Part shown: piece after piece, positions 1-10,895 of the stretch
How positions within the stretch are numbered: position 1 is the first letter of the stretch
Layout of the letters: each line of letters opens with the position of its first letter
Made by a program: the position numbers and the translations under genes
Notes under the pieces: generated by a model
The model's database searches: none
Told to the model about the DNA's origin: nothing
The model's input: only the letters and a program-made list of their open reading frames with translations
DNA from: Myrica gale
Taxonomy: Eukaryota > Streptophyta > Magnoliopsida > Fagales > Myricaceae
Direction of reading: 5' to 3'
Assembly (NCBI GenBank): GCA_963930655.1
Contig: OZ005604.1
Location: 17,618,001-17,682,000, forward strand
Length of the DNA stretch: 64,000 nt

Positions 1-673
1 ATTGATTGACCTAGTGAAGATGAAGCGCCCAGATTTGGCCGCGAACCTGATCAATATGGTTTGGAATCACGGAGTCGGTTGTTTCTCTGATCAGCCCGAT
101 CGACGATCATCCTCAGTTTAATTAGCTAATTATTGAGAATTATGGATCTCATGATGTCTTTAATCAATATTACGATGGTTCTAAGGGATCACAAGTACCG
201 CACGTGATATTTGACTTTAGGATCGAATTGTTTCTATATTTACACACAACAGCTATATTGTACAATTTCAGACATGTCTGCACCACTGAAGGCCGCTGTA
301 TTTCATTAGTGATGGAATGAATATTAACTTGAAGTCGGTGTAATATTAAATAATCATAGTGTAAGAAGATACATATATATATGATAGGGAGGCCTTAATT
401 TGAGTCCATTTATTAAGCTGTTTGGTAATACACGGTGTCAGAATAGTTGCATATATAAATCCAAATGATGATGGGTCAGAAAATTGATTGGCTTTGGGGC
501 TACCAACAATCTTATAAACATACACTGTTCCATCGAAAATTACATAAGATCAGCCAAAAAATATAAGAATTAATACAAAAAAATTAAGCATTTGAGATCA
601 CAGCTTTACGTTTATATTTGAAACTAATTGATTAGTTAATTAGTTGACGGCAAACCCAGGGGCGACAAAAATG
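1..673. other. Intergenic, no gene seen
   Basis: AT-rich sequence with no convincing coding region, RNA gene or bounded transposon on either strand. Confidence 0.5.
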
Positions 674-860
674 TTAGTACGTACGGGGATAGTCAACGAT
701 CCATTTGATTGTAATTAAGATTTTCATGGTGATTATTAACACTTCAAACTGACAGCTACCAATTGGTAGTTGTTTAAGTACGTACCCTCTTAGTCAACAA
801 CCCATTCGATGGTAATTCAGATTATAATTGTGATTAACCTTTAGAAATGACAGCTACAAA
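674..860. repeat. Two-copy tandem duplication, 101-bp period
   Basis: Two diverged copies (about 674-760 and 775-860) share the order TTAGTACGTAC or TAAGTACGTAC, then AGTCAACNA, CCATTTGAT-like sequence, GTAATT, and CAGCTAC. The copies differ at many sites, so the duplication is old. It lies in noncoding sequence about 2 kb upstream of the CLE gene. Confidence 0.6.
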
Positions 861-1693
861 ACCCACCTGTTAATTTGACATCAACGTCGACCATTAATGT
901 GAGAAGAGAGAGAGAGAGACGAGGTGTACAAAGAAATGGTCCACGCAATAATCAATTAGCAGCCACGATCAGGTACTACTAGAGGTATCATAAAATGAAG
1001 CATTGATGCATGCGAATCCAGCCATTAAAATTATTCTAAGAATATTATACTTTACATATGTTCTCTCTTAATTTACCCAAGTCGGTGTTTATAAAATTTT
1101 GACTATGGACACAGCTTTGAAAGTTTAATATATATATACCTCTGTGGCGGACCAAGGATATTAAATATATCTGCCAACTTCCCAAATATTCTTGAAATTT
1201 TTATTTATTTGGATAAGAAACTAGTGCTGTCTTCAGCTGATCATCAAAAATAGACTTCCGGCCGGTACAAAGTAGAAAAGTGGCCCATTGACCCATACTA
1301 TATATTTTTCTTGGTAACGTTATTATGAAGATCTCAATAGGTGATCCTCTCCACTTCTCAACTATAGGTTATCTGGTTATGTATGTTATTTAAAGATATT
1401 GCATGTTTGTTAGGTGTTGAACTGTTTGGTACTCGAGAACTTTTCCGTCAAAGATCATAATTTCTTCTCCCTAGCTACTCTAATATATATTAACTCCTAC
1501 CTTGTCGGCCTATATATATGCAAATAGTCATAATTAATATTTATTTAGGTCATCGTTTTGGAGATTATTGACCACAACTTTTGTCAAATCTTGAAGATAT
1601 ATATAATTTCTATCGTGTAGCCCCTCTAGAAGTTATGATCACTTTGAATTTACTACACCGAATTGCTTTATATATATATATATATATGAAGCT
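861..1693. other. Intergenic, no gene seen
   Basis: AT-rich sequence with short TA microsatellite tracts (for example around 1666-1686). The short open frames here have no recognisable domain. Confidence 0.5.
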
Positions 1694-1702
1694 GGAAAAG
1701 GA

Positions 1703-1956
1703 GGAAACGGATTCCCTCCGAAGGAGGGAATTCCGAAGGCCACCAAAGAGAAGGTGGGGATTAAAAACAAAACAAGTTCATGATTGAGATAAGTACACAT
1801 TATTTAATGAATAGAAATATTGAACTATAAATTATCTCTAATTTTTTTTCATTAAATGATGTGTACTTCTCTCAACCGTTGATTTTATTTGTTTTTAATC
1901 CCCACCTTCTCTTTGGTGGCCTTCGGAATTCCCTTCTTTGGAGGGAATCCGCTCCC
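1703..1956. mobile_element. Mutator-type MITE with 9-bp TSD
   Basis: A 254-bp element with long terminal inverted repeats: the left arm (1703 to about 1775) pairs with the right arm (about 1885 to 1956). Both ends read GGRARCGGATTCCCTC inward. It is flanked by a perfect 9-bp direct repeat, GGAAAAGGA, at 1694-1702 and 1957-1965. G-initial long TIRs with a 9-bp duplication are the hallmark of Mutator-like elements. It has no coding capacity, so it is non-autonomous. Confidence 0.85.
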
Positions 1957-1965
1957 GGAAAAGGA

Positions 1966-2976
1966 TGGGTCAAGAGAAAATTATACAATAATATCGTAGG
2001 GGATCATACAATTCCTCCATAGCAATCAAAGGAAAATCTGAAAAGGCACGAAGTGACGGCCATTTTTCCACCACAAAGTTTACTAAATCATACTTTTAAA
2101 TTGTGTTAAAAGTGAATAATACCATTTATATATATATATATCTTGTATAGCGTCGACACAATCATTTGGGACACGAATTACTCTCTTCTAAGATTGCAAG
2201 AAAAGACCCCTTTATATATTATTCCATCTATATTCATTTCAGAGCTAGGCTTGTTGGGTGGGAAAAGACTCCAATTGGATTGGTCGCAGAGATTTTTTTT
2301 TCCAAAAGCATTGTGTTTCCGGAGAGTACTGTTGTAAGAAATCGTCCAATATTCCGGCCATGGCTGCAAACTGTTTCTAATTGTCCGATGCCGTATTAAT
2401 TGGTTAGTACTAATGTAACCACGCGCTTCTATTATTTCTTACCAATTTTCTACAAGGCTAATTGAGTGCGTCGGCATGGAACCTTTGACTTCTAATATCC
2501 GAAATACCCCGCTTGTCATGATAGGTACCGATGTTGTCTACGCTACTGGATTTGCTAAAGTTACTGTTAGAGCTCTCAGGATTGAAGAATGGGGCATTTT
2601 GGTCCTTCTCGCAATTCAAAGTCACCGCAAGCTAGCCATCCCTTTCCCCTACAAGTTCACATACATACGAGTTTGTGTACAATTCTTAAATGTCACTGTC
2701 CCCATTGAATTGCGACCCCCGGCCACCACCACCCCCAACCGTCATTCTAGGCTAAAGATCCCTGCATATTTGACCCATAACCACACAAATTTACCTCACA
2801 TTTTACTCATTACCGTCTGATCAAGATCAGGCGATGTCAAAGCTGCTTCGGTCTCCTCCCCACTTGATCAAGAAGGTAGAAAAGCTTTCAGCAGTTTTTG
2901 AGTAAACAAATATGGCACTGAAAAAAAATAGACCAATTACCACGTCCTTTTTTTTTCTAAGCAATTACCACGTCCT
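1966..2976. other. Intergenic, upstream region of the CLE gene
   Basis: No recognisable gene. A 114-codon open frame at 2476-2820 (+) has no identifiable domain, signal or splice context and is not called. The last few hundred bases before 2977 are the likely CLE promoter. Confidence 0.45.
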
Positions 2977-2983
2977 TATATAA
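2977..2983 (+). promoter_or_regulatory. TATA box of the CLE gene
   Basis: TATATAA lies 71 bp upstream of the chosen ATG at 3048, followed by a CT-rich leader (3018-3031). At this spacing transcription would start near 3010. That puts the earlier in-frame ATG at 2991 outside the mRNA and supports the 3048 start. Confidence 0.6.
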
Positions 2984-3047
2984 GCATACTTTGGCCATTT
3001 ACCTTGCCTTTCCATGTCTCTCTCTCTCTCTCAAAGACTCTTCAAAG

Positions 3048-3266
3048 ATGAACCGGTTCCACCTCAGCCTTCTCCTTTCTTTTCTCCTTCTATTTACTCC
3101 GACGTTTTACGCCATTCGGGTGAGCGTTTCCGGTCCTTCCACCGCAACCCAACAAGTTTTCCATCCTAAGGTTCACTCTCCCTTTGCCGGCCAAGCCAGA
3201 GATCAGTTCGAGTCAGAGAAGCGGAGAGTTCCAACTGGTTCCAACCCGTTGCACAACAAGCGATAG
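3048..3266 (+). CDS. CLE-family signalling peptide precursor
   Basis: Encodes a 72-residue intronless preproprotein of the CLAVATA3/ESR-related family. Residues 1-21 are a hydrophobic signal peptide (Leu/Phe-rich core after MNRFH). Residues 22-58 are a variable linker. The CLE dodecapeptide RRVPTGSNPLHN occupies residues 59-70, followed by only KR before the stop. In the family this 12-mer is cut out, often hydroxylated or arabinosylated on prolines, secreted, and perceived by LRR receptor kinases controlling meristem or vascular cell fate. The motif resembles Arabidopsis CLE8 and CLE20 most, but the 12-mer alone does not assign orthology. Length and single-exon structure are normal. An upstream in-frame ATG at 2991 would give 91 residues but lies only 8 bp past the TATA box. 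Confidence 0.9.
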   Translation: MNRFHLSLLLSFLLLFTPTFYAIRVSVSGPSTATQQVFHPKVHSPFAGQARDQFESEKRRVPTGSNPLHNKR

Positions 3267-4162
3267 CTGTGGAGTTTTGGCGGAGAAACCCATGTTCAGA
3301 TAGTACAGTATCTTCCTTTTTCTTCTCCTTTCTTAGATATATAGGAGTTACGACCTCTTATTTTGTTCTGCTAGTGAATTCGGAGTGTTAATTAAATTTT
3401 GAACCGCATATGAATGCGTCTAGAAATACCTAGTTTGATGATCGGTAGAGATGTTGTGTACAGAAGGTAAAGAAGAGAGTGTTTGTGAAACCCATATATT
3501 GTTTAGGATTTTATAGCTTAATTTGTTTCATTGCCCGTTTTTTCCCTGGTTCAACATGTTGTTCTTCTATTGCTAGCTACGTACAATTGTAAGCTTTGTA
3601 TATTTGTTGTGAAACGGTTCAACAAAACCTAGCTAATACAGCTATTCAATATGGGTTGAATCATTCATTGAGCTCACTTATAGAGGAATTCGGATGCATT
3701 AAAGTATTTATTGTGTTCGCCATGTCGTTTAATCAAAGCCCGGAAGTGGCCGGTGGCCCATCTGTGTGCTTACACCAAGTATCATGGTCGTATACTTATA
3801 TGAATCCAAACGTTTTCCATGTGCCCCTAGCTCTACGATTTCCTGGTGATTCCGGCGGCCACCCAAGAAAGTTTTGCTTTATGGACTCATGTTTCGTCTA
3901 TATACCGGTAGCGAATATCACTACTATATATCTAATTTGGAACCCTACTGCGAGTAACTCGGTTCAAGCACATGCATCTAGGATGATAGGCCCCCCAGTT
4001 TGAATGCGTAGTGTAAATACCCATTATTTCATACAACCACCACGCAATTAAGGGCACCCTTTACCCATAAAAAAAATAAAAATTAAGGGCACCCTTTGTG
4101 CAGAAAGGTATATATGTTGGTCCTAGGGTTCAACAGTACTCACTCTCCGGTATCGAGACCCC
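3267..4162. other. 3' region of the CLE gene and intergenic DNA
   Basis: The 3' UTR of the CLE gene probably occupies the first few hundred bases. A 135-codon open frame at 3596-4003 (+) has no domain that I recognise and no promoter or splice context, so it is not called. A short direct repeat (AATTAAGGGCACCCTTT) occurs at about 4045 and 4081. Confidence 0.4.
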
Positions 4163-4330
4163 TCCGGATGGACGGCCGGATGTCCATCCGGCCATCCAGT
4201 GGTTGGGAGCCCGGGCAGGGGGCTGCCTGTGCTGCCCGGGGCAGGTGTGGGTCTCGAGCGGGACCCACCTGCTCCCCGGCTCCCAACCACAGGATGTCCG
4301 GATGGACGGCATCCAGCCGTCCATCCGGAA
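4163..4330. repeat. GC-rich foldback (MITE-like) element
   Basis: About 168 bp forming a near-complete hairpin. The left arm CCGGATGGACGGCCGGATG reappears inverted on the right as CGTCCATCCGG-type sequence, and both arms continue through GTGGTTGGGAGCC. Each arm also contains a smaller internal palindrome (CCGGATGGAC). It is strikingly GC-rich against an AT-rich background. The flanks carry a similar ACCCCTC / TCCCCTC but no clean target duplication, so the superfamily is open; Mutator-type is a guess. Confidence 0.6.
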
Positions 4331-5108
4331 TCCCCTCTGGCATAATCAGATGTAGTGACTACAGCTAGCTAGCCTTCATTACTGGTGTACCACTACTACT
4401 CCCCGCTGATGGATTCCAGGGTTCGAACTCCTTAAGCTATTAGAAGCGTCAGCTCTCTCAAGAGGTACAATCACTAAAGCAGGCAATAACCCCCTGCATT
4501 GAACTGTGGGCGAAAACTAGCTGTATAATTGGTTGTGTGAATGAGGAAGTGGTCCATAGCGTGTATTAGTGCTTATACTGCTACTGGGTAACAGTACCCC
4601 ACCTGCCTTTATGTTTGCGCGTGTTATATTTGAGCCCATAGTTGTACAAATCATTGTGAAGTTGAAAGGAAATATGAAAGTATATGCTAGTGCTAGCACT
4701 TTCAGGCCCAAAAAGAAATGCCGTAAATGCAAGGGATTAAGGTACGAGGGAACCCGGTTCCCGGCGGCATATATACGCAGCTCAGATAGATTTGGGACCG
4801 TTTTCACCTGCAGGGACCACTAGGGGCTAGGGCATCGGAGAACAGTTGGCCAATCGTTTTGACTGGACATCATCGATCGTAACCCCCACATCACAAAGAG
4901 ACAAGAGTCAATGGATAGCTCCAAAAAATTACTCAAAAAACATATATCGAAGTACTCTCTATAAGGCCCTTACTTCTATGTATAACTGTGATATGATATA
5001 TATACTAATTCTTTTCAGAGCATTTACTAATTACGAATGTAACTTGAAAAAGGGCTTACAGGTTTTCACTTGGGAATTCTAAGAATGTCCTAATTATATA
5101 ACCAATAA
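4331..5108. other. Intergenic, no gene seen
   Basis: No recognisable gene. Overlapping short open frames on both strands near 4517-4823 lack any family signature. Confidence 0.4.
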
Positions 5109-6840
5109 ATGGAGAAAGCCCATATGGAATTAAAAGAGAAGATTTTGAAGAGGGTTAATGGTTGGAAATCTAAAATTTTGTCTCAAGCTGAGAGAGCTTG
5201 TTTGATTAAATCAGTGGTGTCAGCTTTGCTTACCTATTTCATGTCAAATTGTTTTTTGTCGAATAGGTATTGTCTTGAACTTGATGTTGTGTTGAGGATG
5301 TTTTGGTGGGAATTTCCACAAGAGAAGAACATAAATTATGTGCCGAGAGCATGGAATTCTTTATTCTGGCCAAAAGATCAAGGTGGTTTGAGCTAGGTTT
5401 CGATTATTTTCAGACTATAATTCTGCTTTGGTTACTAAATTGGGTTGGCAAATATGTAATCATCGTGAGAAGTTATGGGTTAGAGTTCTTCGGGCTAAAT
5501 ACTATAATGGAGATGCTATTAGTCCACAAAGAACGATGGGTGGTAGTTCTTGGCTTTGGCAGGAATTCAAAGGACTATTTATGTATTGGAAAAAGGTTTA
5601 TGTTTCAAGGTGGGTAGTAGATCAGAGATTCATTGCTGGAAAGATCCTTGGGTGGTGGGATTGAAGAATTTTAAGCCAATGCCTAAAGATTTGGTGGATA
5701 GTAGATATGTGAATTTAAAGGTGGCTGATTTGTGGAATAGGGAGAGTTTGGAATGGAATGAAGAGATCATAAGAGACTGTTGTAATGAAGCTAGTGCAGA
5801 GGCAATTCTTCATATTAGTATATCTCAAGATAATGAGGTTGATACTGCCCAGTGGTTGTTGTCTTCCTATAAAAAAATTTCAGTTAAGAATGCTTTTTTG
5901 GAGATTAGTAGAGATCGTATACCACCTGTGGGAATTTTGGATGGTGAAGAATGGAAATGCTTGGGGTGTCTTAAAATTCCTGATCGTATGAAATATTTTC
6001 TATGGCGTGTTGTGTGGAATGCTCTTCCAACTCGTTGTAATTTGGCCAGAGCTTTTCAAAATGCAGCGCCAGATTTCTCTCTTTGTCCCTTGTGTGAAGG
6101 TGATTTGGAAACTGTTGAGCATTTATTCCTATATTGTCCAGTTATTCAGTGTATTTGGAGGCAAGCTCCATGGCCGTTGAGTATGGAGGAGCTACAACTG
6201 GAATCAATTGTGAATTGGATTCAATTGTGAGCTTAATCCTCTTGATGAACATGCTTTTGTGATATATGTGGTGGTTGGCTGGTTGCTATGGATATGATTT
6301 GGTTTACAAGAAACCAAAAAATCCATAATGATATTTTTGTGGATCCTATTCATATGCTCAATAGTATACAGAGATGCTATCGACAACATCTTGTGGCTTG
6401 AAAAACTAAAGAGAGATTAGCACTCACGGAGTTCTAAAGATTAATATAGATGCTGCTGTGAAGTCAGATTTTGGACAGCTCCTCATATGTCATCTTTGTT
6501 GGCAGAGGTTTTGGCTATTAGAATGGTTGTGGCTGCTGGAGAAGTTTGGTCAAGGGGTTTGCAGGAAGTGATATTTGAGAATGATTCTCTTACTGATATA
6601 TTGGGTATTAATGATCTGAATGCTTTAGTAGAAGGAGAGTTTGTTTACTCTATTGAAGCCATTAGAGATATGGCATTGCAGAGACCATTGTGGAGATTTT
6701 TAAAAGTCTCACGTCAAGCAAATCACCATGCTGACTGTTTGGCAAAATGGGCTGCAAATTGTTCTTTTTTTTTGTATTCCGCTGGACTTTTTACCTTATG
6801 TACTGCTTAGGAAGAACTGGTGCTTTGATTCTCCGTAATG
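5109..6840 (+). mobile_element. 5'-truncated, broken L1-type LINE (ORF2 C-terminal half)
   Basis: Non-LTR retrotransposon remnant. The first segment (5109-5393) matches the downstream part of LINE reverse transcriptase (NGWKSKILSQAERACLIKSV and a following FWW). Next come the conserved K-LGWQIC and RVLRAKYY segments (5428-5662), then 5550-6230 with the zinc-binding zf-RVT motif CPLCEGDLETVEHLFLYCP. An RNase H-like RVT_3 domain follows (about 6440-6805; FENDSL, then ADCLAKWA near its end). The endonuclease and the catalytic palm of the transcriptase are absent. The reading frame shifts near 5395-5425 and again near 5600, and in-frame stops lie between the zinc motif and RNase H. It is dead. 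No clear poly(A) tail or target duplication was found. Confidence 0.85.
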
Positions 6841-7187
6841 GAGTTGGTTCTTTTGAATAATAAAGTTTTTTTTGTTTAGAAAAAAATGTTGAAAAAAGGT
6901 CAACATAATTTTCAAAAGAGAAAGAAGACATTCTGTTTCTATGTACGTAGATGATGACTTTATAGTTACACAGATTGGCTATATAGGCAAGATGGTCACC
7001 ATACAAATGACAATACCGCATAGAGCATATACTTCATTAGTTAGGACTTAAGACTTCCCCTCCAAGCAAATATCTAAAGTTCGAAACATGGAGCTAGCCC
7101 CTACCAACGGATATATACCTAGTAAATTTAGGAAATATTTATGCACGTGCAAACGGCAAACTATGAGAAGTAGCTAGATTCTTCTTA
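6841..7187. other. Intergenic, no gene seen
   Basis: AT-rich stretch between the LINE remnant and the next transposon. No coding or structural feature recognised. Confidence 0.4.
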
Positions 7188-7517
7188 TTTGGAGAAGGCT
7201 AAAATATAAGGTTTGTCTCCGTGGTTTAACTTTTTCCTAAAAATGTCCCTAGGGTTTATTTTGTTGTCCCGTCGTCCCTGAGGTTTTATGCGATTCTCAT
7301 CCATGTCCCTCTATCCAACTTCTGTCCAAAATCGTTAAAAATTTGCTGATGTGTTAAATCCCTTCCTACCATCTCCATTAATAATACAACACGTGTCCAT
7401 CATTGCCCACTGTGCATGTCACACCAGCAACTTCACCTGAACTGTATGTTTTGCCCCTACCACTTCATTTTTAAAAAAATAAGCAATTATCTAAAGTGAC
7501 CCTCTTCTCTTCGGCAT

Positions 7518-8996
7518 TAGAGGTGGGCAAAACTACAGTCGATACTGGAATTCCGATTCTTGTACTGGTTCCGCCCACCATATACCGTCCGGCAGGGCGG
7601 AATTCTAGTACCGTTATTTTAAAAAAAATCCAAAACGCATAGTTTTGGACTAGACCAAAACTGTGCATTTTGGTTCTAGGAATTTTTTCAAAACCCCCCA
7701 CCCCCTCACGCAACTATCTCTCTAGTCTCCCGAACTCTCACTCTCTCACTCTCTCAGCTCACACTCAACTCTCTCTCTAGTCTCTCTCTCACTCTCTTTG
7801 GTCGACGTGGTCGTTGTCTCCCTCTGCTGTCGAAGGCCAAGGCCACTGCCTCAGCTGACACTGACAACCTCTCTGCCTCTCTCTCTCGATCTCTCAGATT
7901 CACACTCTCACTCACAGTAATAGATTTACAAATTTTTTGTTTACTTTTTTAGTTTTTTTTTTCAATTTCATTTTCACTAGACTCAGTTGTTCTTCATTTC
8001 ATTATTTGTTAATTATTATTATTTTTAGTGTAGGTTACAAGATTGTGAATTTGTGCCGTGTGTGGTCAGTGCACTGTCATTGAGGTAAAAATTTAATTAC
8101 TTATGTAATTAATTATTTATTATAGTTCATTAGTTAATTTATAATTTTAAGTATAGATTAGGTTGTGAAACTATGGAGGATGGGCTTCATTAGAGGATTT
8201 AGATTTCTTTGAAGTTGTGAATTTGTTTAAAGTTGGAGGATGGGCAGTGGGCTTGATTGATTGGTTATTTTGTTGTGAAATTGTGTATGAGTATGTTTAT
8301 TTCAATTAGGTGTTATGTTATGCATTACTTAAATTAGTGTAGTCATTAGTGACAAATCTTTTGTAGTTAGTCATTAAATATTATGGGCATATATAAAAAG
8401 TCATACAAAACTAACATTATCATAATCATATGATAGTGATGTTTTGATTAAATGGCCAACATTTTATTTCATTCAATTCAACTATCTAATTTGTAATATT
8501 TGAAGATTTTTTTTCAGAATGTAAATTTGTATTATTTGTAGATTTTGTTTATATGTTTATATGTTTATTTGTAAATTTGTTATTTGTAATTTTGTATCAT
8601 TTTTCTTTCATTAATGTATGTGATTTATTAATTTAATGCAATCTTCAATTATTATAAAATTGTAATATGTAAATGAATAAAAGAGTATTGGATCCAACAT
8701 CCAACTAAATTTTGGATCCAATATCCAACATCTTTAAAAACCTGATAGTGCAAGCCTAAAATCAGATTGTGTAATAAACCTAAAATCAAATTGTGTAATA
8801 AGCCCAAAAAACTAAAAATTTTGGACTCAAATCGGTCCCAAATTTGTTAAAAACATGCCCTATTTTCACTGCCGAAATTCCGGCATCCAGTACTGGGATT
8901 TCCGAAATCGGACCGAAATCAAATGCCAAAATAAGTATTCGGTTATTAAAGGTACTGTAAAATTCCGAACTCCGGTAATACCGGTGCCCACCCTTA
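7518..8996. mobile_element. Non-autonomous hAT element nested in the Mutator-like element
   Basis: A 1479-bp insertion with short inverted ends: the left TAGAGGTGGGCA pairs with the right end, which reads inward TAAGGGTGGGCA. It is flanked by an 8-bp near-perfect duplication, TTCGGCAT (7510-7517) and TTCGGCGT (8997-9004). The 8-bp duplication and A/GGGTGGGCA termini fit the hAT superfamily. The interior is CT-rich near 7720-7910 and AT-rich afterwards, with no transposase recognised. It post-dates the surrounding 2.9 kb element. Confidence 0.75.
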
Positions 8997-9494
8997 TTCG
9001 GCGTCGCCCATGTCTCCTTCGAAGAACCATTCATGTCCGGGCTCCGGTAACAGATGATTTTAGTTCTCTAACATCCCTCTGATAGCAAAAAAAAATCAAT
9101 ATCTAAGCGAGGAAGCAGCTGTATAGACAAAAATTGCCTTGGAAATGTGTAGATTGGCCTTAAATGCACATATGAAAGGTCTCTCCGTGCACTTAGATGG
9201 TGAAGACAGAAAAGCGATGTGTGCCAAGCTGTCCTGGCTCAGACGTGCATAAAAGCTCAGTTTTCATTCACTGGTAGAACGATCTAAGGATCGCATTCTT
9301 TATTTTGCCCTGGTTTTACTAGTCCTCTAGTGTCAATCTATAGCAGTACGACAAAGAATAGCTAGCGAGTGGGACGTTATTGGGGAAATCTTTCGGATAC
9401 GACCTATTTGATTGATTTTCTACAGGATGTTCCTGCAAGGCATCTGGTGTTGGTGTTGTTTGTCTCTTCGGCTGATTGGGATTTTTCAGGGCAC

Positions 9495-9745
9495 TGGAAG
9501 AAGCATAATGGTCCTTTCCCTTTCCCCCCAATTTCCCCAAGTTGCTAAGAAAAAGAAATCCCACACCGCGTAAGGGTTAAGGACCGCACGAGCTTATAAG
9601 TCAGCACTCCTCCTTCAAAGGATATGCCCTTTTGAAGGATGTGTGGGTTGACCGCTGTAAGCTCGTTGTGGTCTTCCCTGAGAAGCATAGTGGTCCTTTC
9701 CCTCCCCCCAATTTCCCCAAGTTGCTAAGAAAAAAAAAAGGGTTG
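9495..9745. repeat. Direct repeat inside the long-TIR element
   Basis: Two copies of about 60 bp (about 9498-9560 and 9682-9742) share GAAGCATANTGGTCCTTTCCC, then CCCCAATTTCCCCAAGTTGCTAAG. They lie between the nested hAT element and the right TIR of the Mutator-like element. This could be captured DNA that duplicated; the source is not recognised. Confidence 0.6.
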
Positions 9746-10092
9746 GCGCACGGATTTGAGAAAGAGAGGGACGATGGGGACAAAGGCACTGATATTTTTT
9801 TAAAATGAGGTGGCAGGGGTAAAATTGGCATTTCAGTTTGGATTGCTCGAGTGGCATGTACAGTGACAGAAGAGATGAACTCAGTCAGCAACGTGGACAC
9901 ATGTCCTATTATTAGTAGACATTATTTGAAGGGGGTTTAACACGTCAGTAAATTTTTAACGGTTTTAGACGAAAGTTGAATGGAAATTACATAAAACTAC
10001 AGGGGATACGGTACAACAAAATAAACCTAAAAGCATTTTCAGGAAAAAAAATTAAACCACATGGACATCTTTGTATTTTAGCCTTTGGAGAA

Positions 10093-10895
10093 CTATTTTT
10101 TCTGGAGATAAATATAGTAAAGTAAATGGTAAGCAAGAAATGCAATCTGGTGGGTGATCAACTGAACCGAGCGCGCTCAATGAAGGTGGATATTTTCGGA
10201 GATTCCTTATCTTCGTGATCCATTAGTTTAATTTACCCGCTTTTTTTTAGGGCTGTTCAGTGCCACCGGAAAATTCCGGTGGCACCGGCATTGGTACTGA
10301 CACCTGGTTGCCGGTACCCCGCTTCACCGGTGCCGGTACCGGTTTAGTTTTTTGCAAAAAATAAACTAAGAGGAATTGAAATTATTGAGACTTAGCACTA
10401 TTGTTGTTTGGATATGCTTAGACTATGCTGTTTTCCCAAACAAAAAAAACTTTTGTAATTCATTATTTGGCAATTAGTTTTTTAAATCACAAAAGTACCC
10501 TGTAAACAATCTACTTTTTTAATACTAACAATACTCATTGAAGATCTTATTGTCATATTAGTTACTTTTCAGTGAACAGTTGTATGTAAGTGTCATAGTA
10601 ATAATTATAACAGAAACAAGATATGTGAAAATATACATTCCCTACGTGAAAGGTGGGAGTAAGAAATGCTGTTGGTACTGCTATTGGGATATTCATGTGC
10701 ATTCTAATACTCAGAAATTTGCTCAAACAAGTAATCAGGACTTTCCTGTTTCTCCAGGGTGGCTGATTCCTATCCTGAATTGTTTTGCCACAAACACGCC
10801 CATGCTCTACTTCTAAGAAGCTGTAATATATGGAAAAGACTACTGTCTTTTATTGTTTTCTGTGTCTAACAAATATCTGACGCAACATCAATATG
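10093..10895. other. Noncoding, with an orphan hAT-like end
   Basis: Near 10250 the sequence TTAGGGCTGTTCAGTGCCACCGG looks like the left end of a hAT-type element followed by CCGGT-rich palindromic sequence (to about 10350). No matching right end was found, so it is probably truncated. The rest may be intron or upstream sequence of the membrane-protein gene that resumes at 12123. Confidence 0.4.

Larger units (their letters stand above)
7197..10083. mobile_element. Non-autonomous long-TIR Mutator-like element, 2.9 kb
   Basis: Bounded by a perfect 9-bp target duplication, TTTGGAGAA, at 7188-7196 and 10084-10092. Terminal inverted repeats are about 295 bp (left to about 7490, right from about 9790). 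Both start GGCTAAAATA and stay alignable through GGTTTATTTTGTTGT, CGTTAAAAATTT and a CCACYTCATTTT block. No transposase is visible, so it depends on another element. Most of the left interior is a nested hAT element (7518-8996). The rest (9005-9790) holds a duplicated GGTCCTTTCCC plus AATTTCCCCAAGTTGCTAAG segment (near 9510 and 9693). Short open frames inside are not credible genes. Confidence 0.85.

Noticed and set aside
2476-2820. 114-codon open frame upstream of the CLE gene
   Set aside because: No domain, signal peptide or splice context recognised; the length is possible by chance in this much sequence.
3596-4003. 135-codon open frame downstream of the CLE gene
   Set aside because: The translation shows no family signature, and there is no supporting promoter; it probably lies in the CLE 3' region by chance.
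10580-10816. 78-codon open frame with a sequence overlapping the duplicated 20-mer
   Set aside because: The frame differs from the host exon frame and the rest has no protein-like similarity.
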